DNA of 14,166 nucleotides from JAHFHB01 sp964393875 (GTDB lineage Bacteria > Omnitrophota > Omnitrophia > Omnitrophales > Aquincolibacteriaceae), in contig CAYMUZ010000040.1 of NCBI GenBank assembly GCA_964393875.1, positions 1-14,166 of the forward strand, given 5' to 3'. Below, piece by piece: positions 6,471 to 14,149 of the stretch (positions within the stretch are counted from its first letter, which is position 1; every line of letters starts with the position of its first letter). Below the pieces are notes generated by a model. It searched no databases. It was not told the origin of the DNA and worked only from the letters and a program-made list of their open reading frames with translations. The position numbers and the translations under genes were made by a program.

Positions 6471-7652
6471 ATGATGAACCGTTACCTTCTTACGCCTCTT
6501 CAAGGTCTCGTGCGTGAAAAATTCGTGCTGCTGTGCGGACCGCGGCAGGTAGGAAAAACGACCCTCGCAAAGCAGTGGCTGGCTGAAAGCACCGGGACTT
6601 ATCTTAATTGGGACATCCCCTTAGACCGCGAAACCATTTTAAAAATTTTTAAAGCCCCGCCACCAGCCAATCGTCTGGTTCTGGACGAGATTCATAAATA
6701 CGCACGCTGGAAAAACTGGCTTAAGGGACTTTACGACCTGAGCGCCGGCCACCGGCAAGTCCTTGTCACAGGCAGCGCAAAACTGGATCTCTACCAACGC
6801 GGCGGAGACAGTTTGCTCGGCCGGTACGAATTGCTGCGTCTGCACCCACTGACGATGGGTGAAATAACCCATGGCAAGCTCATCCAGCCGCCTAAAAATC
6901 CCGCAGGATGGCTCGAAGGACCGCAGGGAACGGACGGCGATCGTCTATGGAAGCAACTCAATCGCCGCGGTGGTTTTCCAGGAACTTTTCTGAAAGATAA
7001 CGACCAGCATCACAGGCGCTGGCTCACCCGCCGCCGGCAATCGCTTATTCATGAAGACATTCAAAGCTTGACGGATATTAAAAATCTTTCCCTGATTGAA
7101 CATTTGGTGCTATTGCTCCCGGAAAGAGTCGGGTCGCCGCTTTCAGTCAACGCCTTGCGCGAAGAAATTCAAACGGCGCACGGCACCGTCACCGCCTGGC
7201 TGGACGCGCTTGAGAAAATTTATTATTGTTTTTTTGTTTCCCCTTATTCTAAAAAGATTTCCCGCAGCCTGAAGAAAGAGCGGAAACTTTACCTGTGGGA
7301 CTGGTCGGAAATTCAGGATTCTGCCGCGCGTTTTGAAAATATGGTAGCTTCGCACCTGCTGCAATCCGTTCATCTCTGGAATGATCTTGGGTACGGAAAT
7401 TTTGATCTGTTTTACTGGCGAGATAAACAAAAAAGAGAAGTCGACTTTGTGGTGACAAACCAACACCAGCCCGTGGCACTGATCGAGTGCAAAACAAACC
7501 AAACGGCCTATGCTGAAACCTTGGGCTATCTGGCAAGCCACCTGCCCCCTGGAATACCCCAGATTCAACTGGTCGAGAAACCGGGGCAGGATTTCCGTAA
7601 GGGAATGGTGCGCATCGTTTCCGCCAGCCGATATCTTGCCGGGTTGAGTTGA
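6471..7652 (+). CDS. AAA-family ATPase with C-terminal DUF4143 domain (first copy)
   Basis: A 393-residue soluble ATPase of the AAA_14/DUF4143 group, whose biological role is not established. Walker A is GPRQVGKTT at residues 23-31, Walker B is LVLDE at 69-73, and a sensor-like LVTGSA lies at 98-103, followed by GGDSLLGR at 111-118. The C-terminal part contains YWRDKQKREVDFVV at 315-328 and ALIECK at 336-341. The E-V-D ... E-C-K spacing resembles a PD-(D/E)XK nuclease core, typical for DUF4143. There is no Shine-Dalgarno before ATGATG at 6471-6476, and the predicted promoter suggests a leaderless mRNA. An inverted repeat lies immediately upstream. The 3' end overlaps the run-on frame of the convergent AbrB gene by 88 nt. 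It is not a recent duplicate of the second ATPase at 8294: motifs are shared but most residues differ. Context next to IS remnants suggests acquisition by transfer. Confidence 0.88.
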   Translation: MMNRYLLTPLQGLVREKFVLLCGPRQVGKTTLAKQWLAESTGTYLNWDIPLDRETILKIFKAPPPANRLVLDEIHKYARWKNWLKGLYDLSAGHRQVLVTGSAKLDLYQRGGDSLLGRYELLRLHPLTMGEITHGKLIQPPKNPAGWLEGPQGTDGDRLWKQLNRRGGFPGTFLKDNDQHHRRWLTRRRQSLIHEDIQSLTDIKNLSLIEHLVLLLPERVGSPLSVNALREEIQTAHGTVTAWLDALEKIYYCFFVSPYSKKISRSLKKERKLYLWDWSEIQDSAARFENMVASHLLQSVHLWNDLGYGNFDLFYWRDKQKREVDFVVTNQHQPVALIECKTNQTAYAETLGYLASHLPPGIPQIQLVEKPGQDFRKGMVRIVSASRYLAGLS

Positions 7653-8140
7653 GGAGAACCGCAAGATCGCGCGGCCACTTGACCACGCTCGTCATTGCCA
7701 AAATGCTGCGCAAAGCACAGCAGACAAAGAAATCTCAGGGCTTGCTGCCTATCAGGCGTGTTGTGACTGTCCCTTTTTTGGTGTCTGGCACTTGACTGTT
7801 CAGAATGCCACACACACGAGTTAATTAAAAATAAAAAGTACCCGGCGTAAGTCATCAAATCATTTTCTAAGACCGCCTGAAGTTTCTTCTTCACACTTTT
7901 CCAGTCAACCGTTTTGCCCTTTACAAGCTCAGCACAAGCCTTCTTGATTGACTGCTCATACATCGCAAAATCCTCCTCATTCACTACGCGCTTGGGCGTC
8001 ATCACAATCCGCCGCCCCTTTTCTTCGACTTCGAGATAGGTCCCTTTGGTTAAATGAAGATCTCGCACAATAAAGGCAGGAATCGCCACTTGGTTGTTCG
8101 TGGTGATTTTGACCAGTTTTGCCACTTTCGGTTTGCGCAT
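7565..8140 (-). CDS. AbrB/SpoVT/MazE-type antitoxin with run-on C-terminus
   Basis: Residues about 8-55 form an AbrB-like swapped-hairpin DNA-binding domain: KITTNNQVAIP, then GTYLEVEEKGRRIVMTPKR. A helical tail follows to about residue 93 (KKACAELVKGKTVDWKSVKKK). Proteins of this kind are usually 80-95 residues and neutralise a RelE/ParE- or PIN-type toxin while repressing their own operon. Here the frame continues to residue 191, but residues from about 96 onward (MTYAGYFLFL, then a Cys/Arg/Gln-rich stretch) look like translated non-coding DNA and overlap the 3' end of the first ATPase. No toxin gene follows. The likeliest reading is an antitoxin whose partner was deleted, with loss of the natural stop; MTYAGYF could be the start of the lost toxin. 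The ATG at 8140 has a good ribosome binding site (GGGAGG, 4-5 nt away). Divergent from the second ATPase. Confidence 0.75.
   Translation of the reverse strand: MRKPKVAKLVKITTNNQVAIPAFIVRDLHLTKGTYLEVEEKGRRIVMTPKRVVNEEDFAMYEQSIKKACAELVKGKTVDWKSVKKKLQAVLENDLMTYAGYFLFLINSCVWHSEQSSARHQKRDSHNTPDRQQALRFLCLLCFAQHFGNDERGQVAARSCGSPQLNPARYRLAETMRTIPLRKSCPGFSTS
7653..7857. other. Gene-poor stretch with probable repeat-element debris
   Basis: Between the stop of the first ATPase and the plausible native end of the antitoxin there is no convincing gene on either strand. The part at 7761-7810 (GTGACTGTCCCTTTTTTGG, then TGTCTGGCACTTGACTGTTC) resembles short sequences that recur near REP-associated or IS elements. 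That resemblance is from memory and weak. A small TGCTG...CAGCA inverted repeat near 7703 has no T-run and is not a clear terminator. Confidence 0.3.
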
Positions 8141-8150
8141 AAGCCCTCCC

Positions 8151-8194
8151 TATGAATTTCATATTTTCATAGTTAATGATAGCTGCCATTTCAA
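8151..8194 (-). promoter_or_regulatory. Promoter and possible autoregulatory site of the AbrB gene
   Basis: On the minus strand TTGAAA (8189-8194) is followed after exactly 17 nt by TATGAA (8166-8171). TATGAA (8151-8156) and TTCATA (8166-8171) form an inverted repeat overlapping that -10 and the transcription start region. AbrB-type antitoxins generally repress their own promoters through such repeats, so this is a reasonable candidate operator. The transcript would start near 8159, about 20 nt before the ATG. Confidence 0.45.
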
Positions 8195-8259
8195 ATCCTC
8201 TCAAATGTTGGCGCATCGGGGTGTCGTGTTGGGGGATCTCGAGCGTTTTGTGAATAGAT

Positions 8260-8294
8260 TTGACATGGCTGCCAAAATAGCGTACATTTTGGCA
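8260..8294 (+). promoter_or_regulatory. Promoter of the second ATPase overlapped by a perfect palindrome
   Basis: A consensus -35 TTGACA (8260-8265) is followed after exactly 17 nt by TACATT (8283-8288), matching the -10 at 4 of 6 positions. A perfect 9-bp inverted repeat, TGCCAAAAT (8270-8278) and ATTTTGGCA (8286-8294) with a 7-nt centre, fills the spacer and -10 and ends on the first base of the ATG. A protein bound here would block the promoter. The transcription start predicted from the -10 falls at or near the start codon, so the mRNA would be leaderless. Confidence 0.6.
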
Positions 8295-9466
8295 TGATGA
8301 TTAAGCGAAAGATTGAACTCCCCATAAAACAGTCCTTTTTTCTGCTTGGGCCCCGGCAAACGGGTAAAAGCACCCTCATTCACTCTCGACTCGGCCCACG
8401 TAAAGCATGGACAATCGATTTGCTCTTTAACGATCTGTTCATCAAATACTCAAAAGCTCCGGAACTCTTTAGACTCGAAGCCATTGACAAAATCGAAAAA
8501 GAAAATATCGAACAGATTTTCATTGATGAGATCCAGCGTATTCCGCTGCTTTTGAACGAGGTTCATGTTTTGATTGAACGGTTCCCAAAATGCCAATTTA
8601 TCATGACAGGATCAAGCGCCCGAAAAATAAAAAAGGGAGCAGCCAATCTTTTGGCGGGTCGTGCTGTCCAGCGAACTCTGCATCCACTGCTCTTCAAAGA
8701 GCTCGGCGCGGACCATTTTAAATTGGAGGAACATCTCGTCTTTGGGACACTCCCCGTCTTGGAGGGAAAAGCCCGTGCGGAAAAAATAGACATTCTGACG
8801 GCCTACGCCAATACCTATCTGCGGGAAGAAATACAAAATGAAGGGCTCGTGCGCAATCTTGGCGGATTTTCACGTTTTTTGGATCTTGCAGCCAGCCAAA
8901 GCGGCGAAATACTCAATGTCTCGACCGTCGCCCGTGAAGCCCAGATTCCGATCAAGACAGTTCAGTCGTACTACGAAATTCTCGAAGACACCCTGATCGG
9001 ATTTCGCCTGGAAGTTTGGCATCGCAGTCTTCGCAAACGATTGACACGCCATCCCAAATTTTACCTTTTCGACCTGGGGGTCCTTAATGCGATCAACCGC
9101 CGGCTCACAGCGACTCCCGAACCGATTTTACGCGGAAAGCTTTTTGAGCATTTCATTATTCTTGAAACCAAACGCCTCCTGGATTACCACCGCAGCGAAG
9201 CGCGTCTCTTTTACTGGCGCACCCATCACGGGGCTGAAGTGGATTTGCTTATTGAAAAGCATGGGAAAATTATCGGAGCGTTTGAAATCAAGGCCTCCAA
9301 AAATATTTCGAGCGCGCACCTGAGCGGCATCCGTTCTTTTTTGGAGGAAAATACCAAAGTACCGTGCGCCGTCATTGCTTGCGTTGAAAACCCCTATCAG
9401 CTTGAAAATGTGCGGATTCTACCCTGGTCGGCATACCTCAAAGAACTTGAAGAACTCATCGCTTGA
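8294..9466 (+). CDS. AAA-family ATPase with C-terminal DUF4143 domain (second copy)
   Basis: A 390-residue soluble ATPase of the same group as the gene at 6471, function unknown. Walker A is GPRQTGKST at residues 19-27, Walker B is IFIDE at 75-79, MTGSSARK is at 104-111 and GAANLLAGR at 115-123. Around 205-232 a winged-helix-like region (VSTVAREAQIPIKTVQSYYE) is visible, as expected between the ATPase and DUF4143 parts. The C-terminus has FYWRTHHGAEVDLLI at 306-320 and AFEIKAS at 329-335, an E-V-D ... E-I-K arrangement like a PD-(D/E)XK core. The start is ATGATG at 8294 without Shine-Dalgarno. It is divergent from the AbrB gene (about 150 nt), so the two may share regulation. Its stop codon lies 3 nt from the stop of the convergent giant gene, with no terminator between them. 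Confidence 0.9.
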   Translation: MMIKRKIELPIKQSFFLLGPRQTGKSTLIHSRLGPRKAWTIDLLFNDLFIKYSKAPELFRLEAIDKIEKENIEQIFIDEIQRIPLLLNEVHVLIERFPKCQFIMTGSSARKIKKGAANLLAGRAVQRTLHPLLFKELGADHFKLEEHLVFGTLPVLEGKARAEKIDILTAYANTYLREEIQNEGLVRNLGGFSRFLDLAASQSGEILNVSTVAREAQIPIKTVQSYYEILEDTLIGFRLEVWHRSLRKRLTRHPKFYLFDLGVLNAINRRLTATPEPILRGKLFEHFIILETKRLLDYHRSEARLFYWRTHHGAEVDLLIEKHGKIIGAFEIKASKNISSAHLSGIRSFLEENTKVPCAVIACVENPYQLENVRILPWSAYLKELEELIA

Positions 9467-9469
9467 TTG

Positions 9470-12400
9470 CTACGCGGCGGACTTGACGGCTTCTTTGGCT
9501 CTCATTTCGGTCACGAAATTGAGCATTTTGAAAACGGCATTTTCAGAAACTGCCAGGTTGTTTTGGCCGTCAGCCTGAAAAAGGTCCGGAAGATCCTGGA
9601 TTTCTTTGGCAAAAGCGACCAGGCCCGGCTCTTTGATAAGCGCCGCTTTAAGCAGGGCATTCACGGAAGCGCCGGGCTTGGCGAAAGCGATATAACGCGC
9701 CGCCGCAAACTGCAGCAGCGTTCTGGATAACTGTGTCAGCGCGAGATCGGCGGGAGTTACGATCTTTTTCGAATCCAAATCATGGTTCGCGCCGATGCCG
9801 GTCATACCCTCACCCATCGGCCGGCCCTTCGCATCGGAGATCACGGGCAAATTACCCTGCGCCGGGCCCAGATAAATACTGGCGTTGACCCGGCTTAAAT
9901 TAGGAACCTCGACGCGATGAAGATCTGAAACGCCTTGCCGGCCTAATTCTTTGCCAAAAATTTGGCGCTGGGTTCGGTCGTCGCTGGCAATTAAAAGCGT
10001 GTTCTCGTTATTTGCCAACTGCTGTGCGATGACCCGCGCCATAAGCGCCAGCGTCCCCAGATCTTCCGCACCGGTAAAACTGACCGCAAAAGCCCCGCCC
10101 TCTGAAATCTTTGGATCGGGCGCAAACGCCTTGAGCACCGCGGAATTAAAATCGTTAGCCACCTCTTTGTCGATCGTATTCGTTGTGCCTTGGCTTTCGG
10201 CAAATGCTCTCACCTCAAGGTGCAAAAAGGCAGTCACGTCAGGAATTGAGACGCTTTCATTTTTCTTCATCGCTTCGAGCTTTGTCGCCACATTCTCCCA
10301 AAATTCCTGCGGCGATATTTTTTCGCCTTTAGTGAATCTAACGAGTGTGTCCGTAGGTTGCTTAAGCGCCGCCCTCATTTCGCTCCTCGCGGAGTTCAGA
10401 GCCAATGCACGGTTCGACGGCTCCTCCGATGCCCCCTGCTGAACAAAACGGCTCACGTCCTCCGGCGGTTCCGAAACAAATCGTAATACATTTTGCGCTT
10501 GTTCGACAGATTTGTCAGACATGTAAATTTGGCTTTTCAGTCCGTCAAAATCAGTCAGCGCCCCTGTCCTATCGACAAAACCCGCAGCAATCCCCTCTGG
10601 GGCCGGCAAGCGTGCCTTGATAAACTCGTAGATAAGTGTCGGCACTGTTGTGCTTTTCATGCCTCCCAGCCCCCGTTGCCCCTGCTCTCCCTGAAATCTT
10701 GCAAGTAAGATGTTATTCTCGCCATCCCGCCAAAAGACTTGCCACTGTCCGTCAGCGCCAAATTGATACTCGAACACCTTGCCTGAAATTTCGAAATCAA
10801 GAATGGCGGAATAGCCGGGGCCTTTATTCGTGTAAAACAGGTTAACTTCACTGTCCGGATTTTTAAGAGCTAGCGTCAGCAGCGCCATGTAATAAACATA
10901 CATCACTCCGTGTAGATTCAGCGGGTCAATATTCAGAAGACGATCATCCTCCGCCCTCACCAGGACATTCGAAAAGTCATCCCCACTACCAAAAGGCCCG
11001 GTCCGAATATCTGCTAAATTGGCGCCATACCGTTCAAGCGTTGCCGCTTTAATATCATTCAGAATTTGCTGCGCAGATTGCACTGCGGCCTTTTGTGCAG
11101 AAAATGCGTCACTGGGATCAGCTAGAAGCTTTGCAACAGCTCCCGAAGCCTGCAGCGGGCTGTTCGTTTCCCTAACGATCTTTTCACCCAAAGGCTCACC
11201 TTGCTGAAAGGATCTGACCAAAGCATACTGGCCCTTTAGCGCGCCATCCTCAATGAGAACCCTTTCCTCGATGCTCGCAACAGGCACGCCCGCTTCGACA
11301 AGCTTCTGATTGACCCCTGTGAAAATCTCCAAAACTTCTTTTTCTATCTGCACATCTTGAAGATAAAAAATCTTGGCAATTTTTTTCTTATCACTGCTCA
11401 GGTAAATCACTGCCTGACTGCCACTCGTGTTGAATTTTTCAAAAGTTTGCCCATTGATGCTAATGGACTTGGGCCACTCCGCCCGGTCAAGAACTATGTT
11501 CCCACTATCTCCCCGCCGCATTTCCGAACGGCCCGCTGATTCTGTTCGAGCGGGAATCGATAAAGAAACGATGGTTCCGCTAGCATCCCCCGGTTTTTTA
11601 GCCCGTTTTGTGGTAATGCTCACATCTCCCCCCATTTGCGATAGGTAAGAACGAACATATCGGATCCCCTTGCCATGATTTCCGCCCTTGTCGCTGGCCA
11701 TTTCCCCGGCGTTGAGAGCCGTTTCAATTTCTCCCTCTATCCCGGGGCCATAATCCTGCACGTCGATCACTACCCGGTCGGTGGCCTTATCAAGTCGTGC
11801 CTTAATAACGATTTCAGAGGCCCCCTTATTTTCTTGTCCTCGAGCAGCGTTGGCGTAGATTTCGCTTAACGCCGTTTGTAGCGTCTCAGCATAAGCCAGA
11901 GCAGCTTCACGGTCCTGCTGCCAGGGCCGGAAGGTTCCTTCAGTTTCAGGGTGAATAACCTGGTTATGAATCAATAAATCCCCTTCTCCTTCCTGCGGCG
12001 GCACTAATTTAAACTGCATGGAATAACCCAACGCCCCGTGCAGTTTCACGCTTTCGCGTAAGATCTCGGATACGTTGACGTCTCCTACCCGGATATCCTC
12101 CACCCGCATTTCGGAGCGGGTGACTGGCGCAGGTACTTCATTGACAATATTCGGCGGAAACTTTGGTTCATAGTTGCGAAAGCCCTTTTCCTCGAGATCA
12201 TCTGGATTCGGTTCGGCGGAAGCAGCATCTTCATGGCTCTCCCCCAACATTCCGGATTTGGCGGGTTCGGCTGCTTTGCGCGCGTCTGTTATTTTCCTGC
12301 CCTCGTCTTTTTGCTGTTCCAATCTTTCTTTATATTCCGTCTTCAGCCGGGTCAAAATTGATTCTTGGGCAAGATACCGCTGGTTTACCTGTGCTTCTCC

Positions 12401-14149
12401 TTCTGCACCCGCGCGCGTTCCATATACGGTCAATGAATCAAGTTTCTTAATCAAATCCTCAAAAATTGCATCCCGCGCGGGCGAGTAAGCGCTGTGAGAC
12501 GTTTCTGTAGAAGGGACATCGTAAGGTTTAATGAGAGCTTCAAGTGTCGTCAAAAGAGCCGAGGCTTCTGCCATGTCGGCGGATTGGGTCGAAGTCAGGA
12601 TATCCACAGACGTATCGCCGTCCACCTTTTCACCGGCAACCTCTGCGGCAGAAAATCCGGGATAGGCCGTAGCTGGCTTCCTGCTTTGGCCCTGGACCTG
12701 AAGCTGGTAATTTTGATCAATATCGAAACGCGCTAATCCAGTTACTACAAACTCGTGGCCATAACTGAAAAGACCATCCTTGCTTCTACCCACAGGGAAT
12801 CCCGTTCTCAATTGCTGCAGCGGAACCTCGACCGTCCGGTTGGCATCGGGATGATCCTCGAATAAAAATCTCAATTTCAAGGTTCCTTGGGGCCCGTTGA
12901 ACCCTGCGTGCAGGATGACGATCCCTGAGCCCACCGCCACCAGGTTTCCGGGAATAAGAGAAAGAGACTGCGCTTTACCCGTAAGCAAAATCCCCGATTC
13001 CTTCTGCTCGGCAATCACGCTCTGGTAAGTTTTATCCGCAATTGTTGGATTTTCCTCCAATGCCGCTACTCGCATTTCGCTTCTCGCAGATTTGGAACTG
13101 CGCGGGATTTCTTTCAAGATTTGCTTAAGCCGGGCCCGCTGATTCGAAAAAATCAGTTGTTCCTCCGGAGTTAAAAAATCGCCGGTTTCAGCCACCCGAA
13201 AGTAATGAATCAGCGCTTCCACGGCTTTAGGGTTCACCGCCTTACCTGACTGCTTTTGCCTCTCAATGGTGACGGCCTTTCCAAGTATCCTGGCCCTCAC
13301 ATCGTTTTTTATCGGAATGGCGGCTAGCTTGCGAGAAGACCCCATCGAATATGCAAAAACCACGTTTGGATCCGCTGTTTTATTAAAGGCTTTAACCAAC
13401 GGCGAGTTCACCACAAGCTGCGAATGCGTCCCTTGCACAGCAACAACGCTTAGTCTTTCCAAGGTCGCTTTGTGCTGTGCAAATGTTTTCGTTAATTCCT
13501 CTTTCTTATCCGGCGACAAATCCGCGCTGCGAATAGCAACTTTTGTCACTGTAACCAGAGGATCGAAAATAATTTCTTTACGCCCATCGCGGCCATCCTT
13601 TCCCACCGAAAAGGCACTGTTACCGCCCTTGTCATAAGCTTTCAATTTGTCACCCAAATCGGCCAAAAGCTGCTCAATGTGGCCCATTTGTTGTATTTCC
13701 GTCCATTTCCATTGGTTTAATAATTGCAGAGCCGCCTCGGCAAGAACTGAAACAATCTGATTTCTAATAAACTCATCGCCCTTGCTGTAGAACTCGTCTA
13801 ATCGGGTGCCCCGAATCGAGTCTCTAATCGCGTCCTCCGCCTTCCTCGAAGCCTCAAAAGAAGCATCTCCCGCACCCATCGTGCGCTTGAAGGTTTCTTC
13901 AGCACCCGTTTTATTGCGCACGCCGAACAATGCCTTCTCAATATCCTCTCTGCTATTTGGGGCGACAGCCAATTGCCCCAAGACTGTTTCGAGTTTTGAA
14001 CGCAATTGCGCATCTGCTAAAATGGAAAGCTCAATGTATTTGCTTCTGACGCCGCCCGGGGGAGCCTTCAAATCCAACGGATCACCCGTCAAAGCTTTCT
14101 CCGCCGCACCATTCGGTTTCAGACTTGCCAGCTGCACTAATTTGAGCAA
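9470..14149 (-). CDS. Giant multidomain protein with GHKL ATPase, kinase-like fold and RSEMR junctions
   Basis: A 1,559-residue protein with no visible signal peptide or membrane segment. RSEMR occurs at residues 356-360, 678-682, 874-878 and 1255-1259, with a TEMR variant at 1547-1550, dividing it into five modules. Module 1 (1-355) is helix-rich and unrecognised. Module 2 (361-677) has a beta-rich part (about 390-490) and a charged, probably coiled-coil tail (590-660). Module 3 (683-873) is a GHKL/HATPase: LSEIYANAARG near 761, DVQDYGPGI at 796-804, GKGIRYVRSYLSQMGGD at 826-842 and GTIVSLSIP at 858-866; no histidine-phosphoacceptor domain is seen. Module 4 (879-1254) is protein-kinase-like: NTSGSQAVIYL at 907-917, a candidate lysine K926, GDDFSNVLV at 1056-1064 and NIDPLN at 1073-1078. 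Module 5 is unrecognised. The TTG at 14149 has AAGGAG 5 nt upstream, but the frame is open to the window edge, so the true start may lie outside. Function unknown; regulatory or phosphotransfer activity is inference. Confidence 0.85.
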   Translation of the reverse strand: MLKLVQLASLKPNGAAEKALTGDPLDLKAPPGGVRSKYIELSILADAQLRSKLETVLGQLAVAPNSREDIEKALFGVRNKTGAEETFKRTMGAGDASFEASRKAEDAIRDSIRGTRLDEFYSKGDEFIRNQIVSVLAEAALQLLNQWKWTEIQQMGHIEQLLADLGDKLKAYDKGGNSAFSVGKDGRDGRKEIIFDPLVTVTKVAIRSADLSPDKKEELTKTFAQHKATLERLSVVAVQGTHSQLVVNSPLVKAFNKTADPNVVFAYSMGSSRKLAAIPIKNDVRARILGKAVTIERQKQSGKAVNPKAVEALIHYFRVAETGDFLTPEEQLIFSNQRARLKQILKEIPRSSKSARSEMRVAALEENPTIADKTYQSVIAEQKESGILLTGKAQSLSLIPGNLVAVGSGIVILHAGFNGPQGTLKLRFLFEDHPDANRTVEVPLQQLRTGFPVGRSKDGLFSYGHEFVVTGLARFDIDQNYQLQVQGQSRKPATAYPGFSAAEVAGEKVDGDTSVDILTSTQSADMAEASALLTTLEALIKPYDVPSTETSHSAYSPARDAIFEDLIKKLDSLTVYGTRAGAEGEAQVNQRYLAQESILTRLKTEYKERLEQQKDEGRKITDARKAAEPAKSGMLGESHEDAASAEPNPDDLEEKGFRNYEPKFPPNIVNEVPAPVTRSEMRVEDIRVGDVNVSEILRESVKLHGALGYSMQFKLVPPQEGEGDLLIHNQVIHPETEGTFRPWQQDREAALAYAETLQTALSEIYANAARGQENKGASEIVIKARLDKATDRVVIDVQDYGPGIEGEIETALNAGEMASDKGGNHGKGIRYVRSYLSQMGGDVSITTKRAKKPGDASGTIVSLSIPARTESAGRSEMRRGDSGNIVLDRAEWPKSISINGQTFEKFNTSGSQAVIYLSSDKKKIAKIFYLQDVQIEKEVLEIFTGVNQKLVEAGVPVASIEERVLIEDGALKGQYALVRSFQQGEPLGEKIVRETNSPLQASGAVAKLLADPSDAFSAQKAAVQSAQQILNDIKAATLERYGANLADIRTGPFGSGDDFSNVLVRAEDDRLLNIDPLNLHGVMYVYYMALLTLALKNPDSEVNLFYTNKGPGYSAILDFEISGKVFEYQFGADGQWQVFWRDGENNILLARFQGEQGQRGLGGMKSTTVPTLIYEFIKARLPAPEGIAAGFVDRTGALTDFDGLKSQIYMSDKSVEQAQNVLRFVSEPPEDVSRFVQQGASEEPSNRALALNSARSEMRAALKQPTDTLVRFTKGEKISPQEFWENVATKLEAMKKNESVSIPDVTAFLHLEVRAFAESQGTTNTIDKEVANDFNSAVLKAFAPDPKISEGGAFAVSFTGAEDLGTLALMARVIAQQLANNENTLLIASDDRTQRQIFGKELGRQGVSDLHRVEVPNLSRVNASIYLGPAQGNLPVISDAKGRPMGEGMTGIGANHDLDSKKIVTPADLALTQLSRTLLQFAAARYIAFAKPGASVNALLKAALIKEPGLVAFAKEIQDLPDLFQADGQNNLAVSENAVFKMLNFVTEMRAKEAVKSAA
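10373..10393 (-). promoter_or_regulatory. Possible internal ribosome binding site and start for the last module
   Basis: On the minus strand, the fourth RSEMR junction reads GAGGAG-CGAA-ATG, with the ATG at 10376-10378 (Met1258). The spacing and purine match are those of a strong Shine-Dalgarno and start codon, so the last ~302 residues could also be made as a separate protein. The first junction has the weaker GAGAAG-CGAA-ATG; the other two do not. Confidence 0.35.
12101..12122. repeat. 7-bp inverted repeat at an RSEMR junction
   Basis: CACCCGC (12101-12107) and GCGGGTG (12116-12122) flank an 8-nt centre exactly over the second RSEMR motif (12104-12118). Only this junction shows so long a perfect repeat; the third shows a 4-bp version. 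Confidence 0.45.

Noticed and set aside
6167..6472. 101-codon minus-strand ORF
   Set aside because: It crosses the REP-like hairpin and the 16-bp inverted repeat. The neighbouring frame carries the transposase tail, and this frame shows no family motif.
7977..8216. 79-codon minus-strand ORF over the AbrB start region
   Set aside because: It overlaps the AbrB coding start in another frame. The AbrB frame has the family motif and ribosome binding site.
13266..13637. 123-codon plus-strand ORF
   Set aside because: Antisense to module 1 of the giant protein; composition and motifs give no support.
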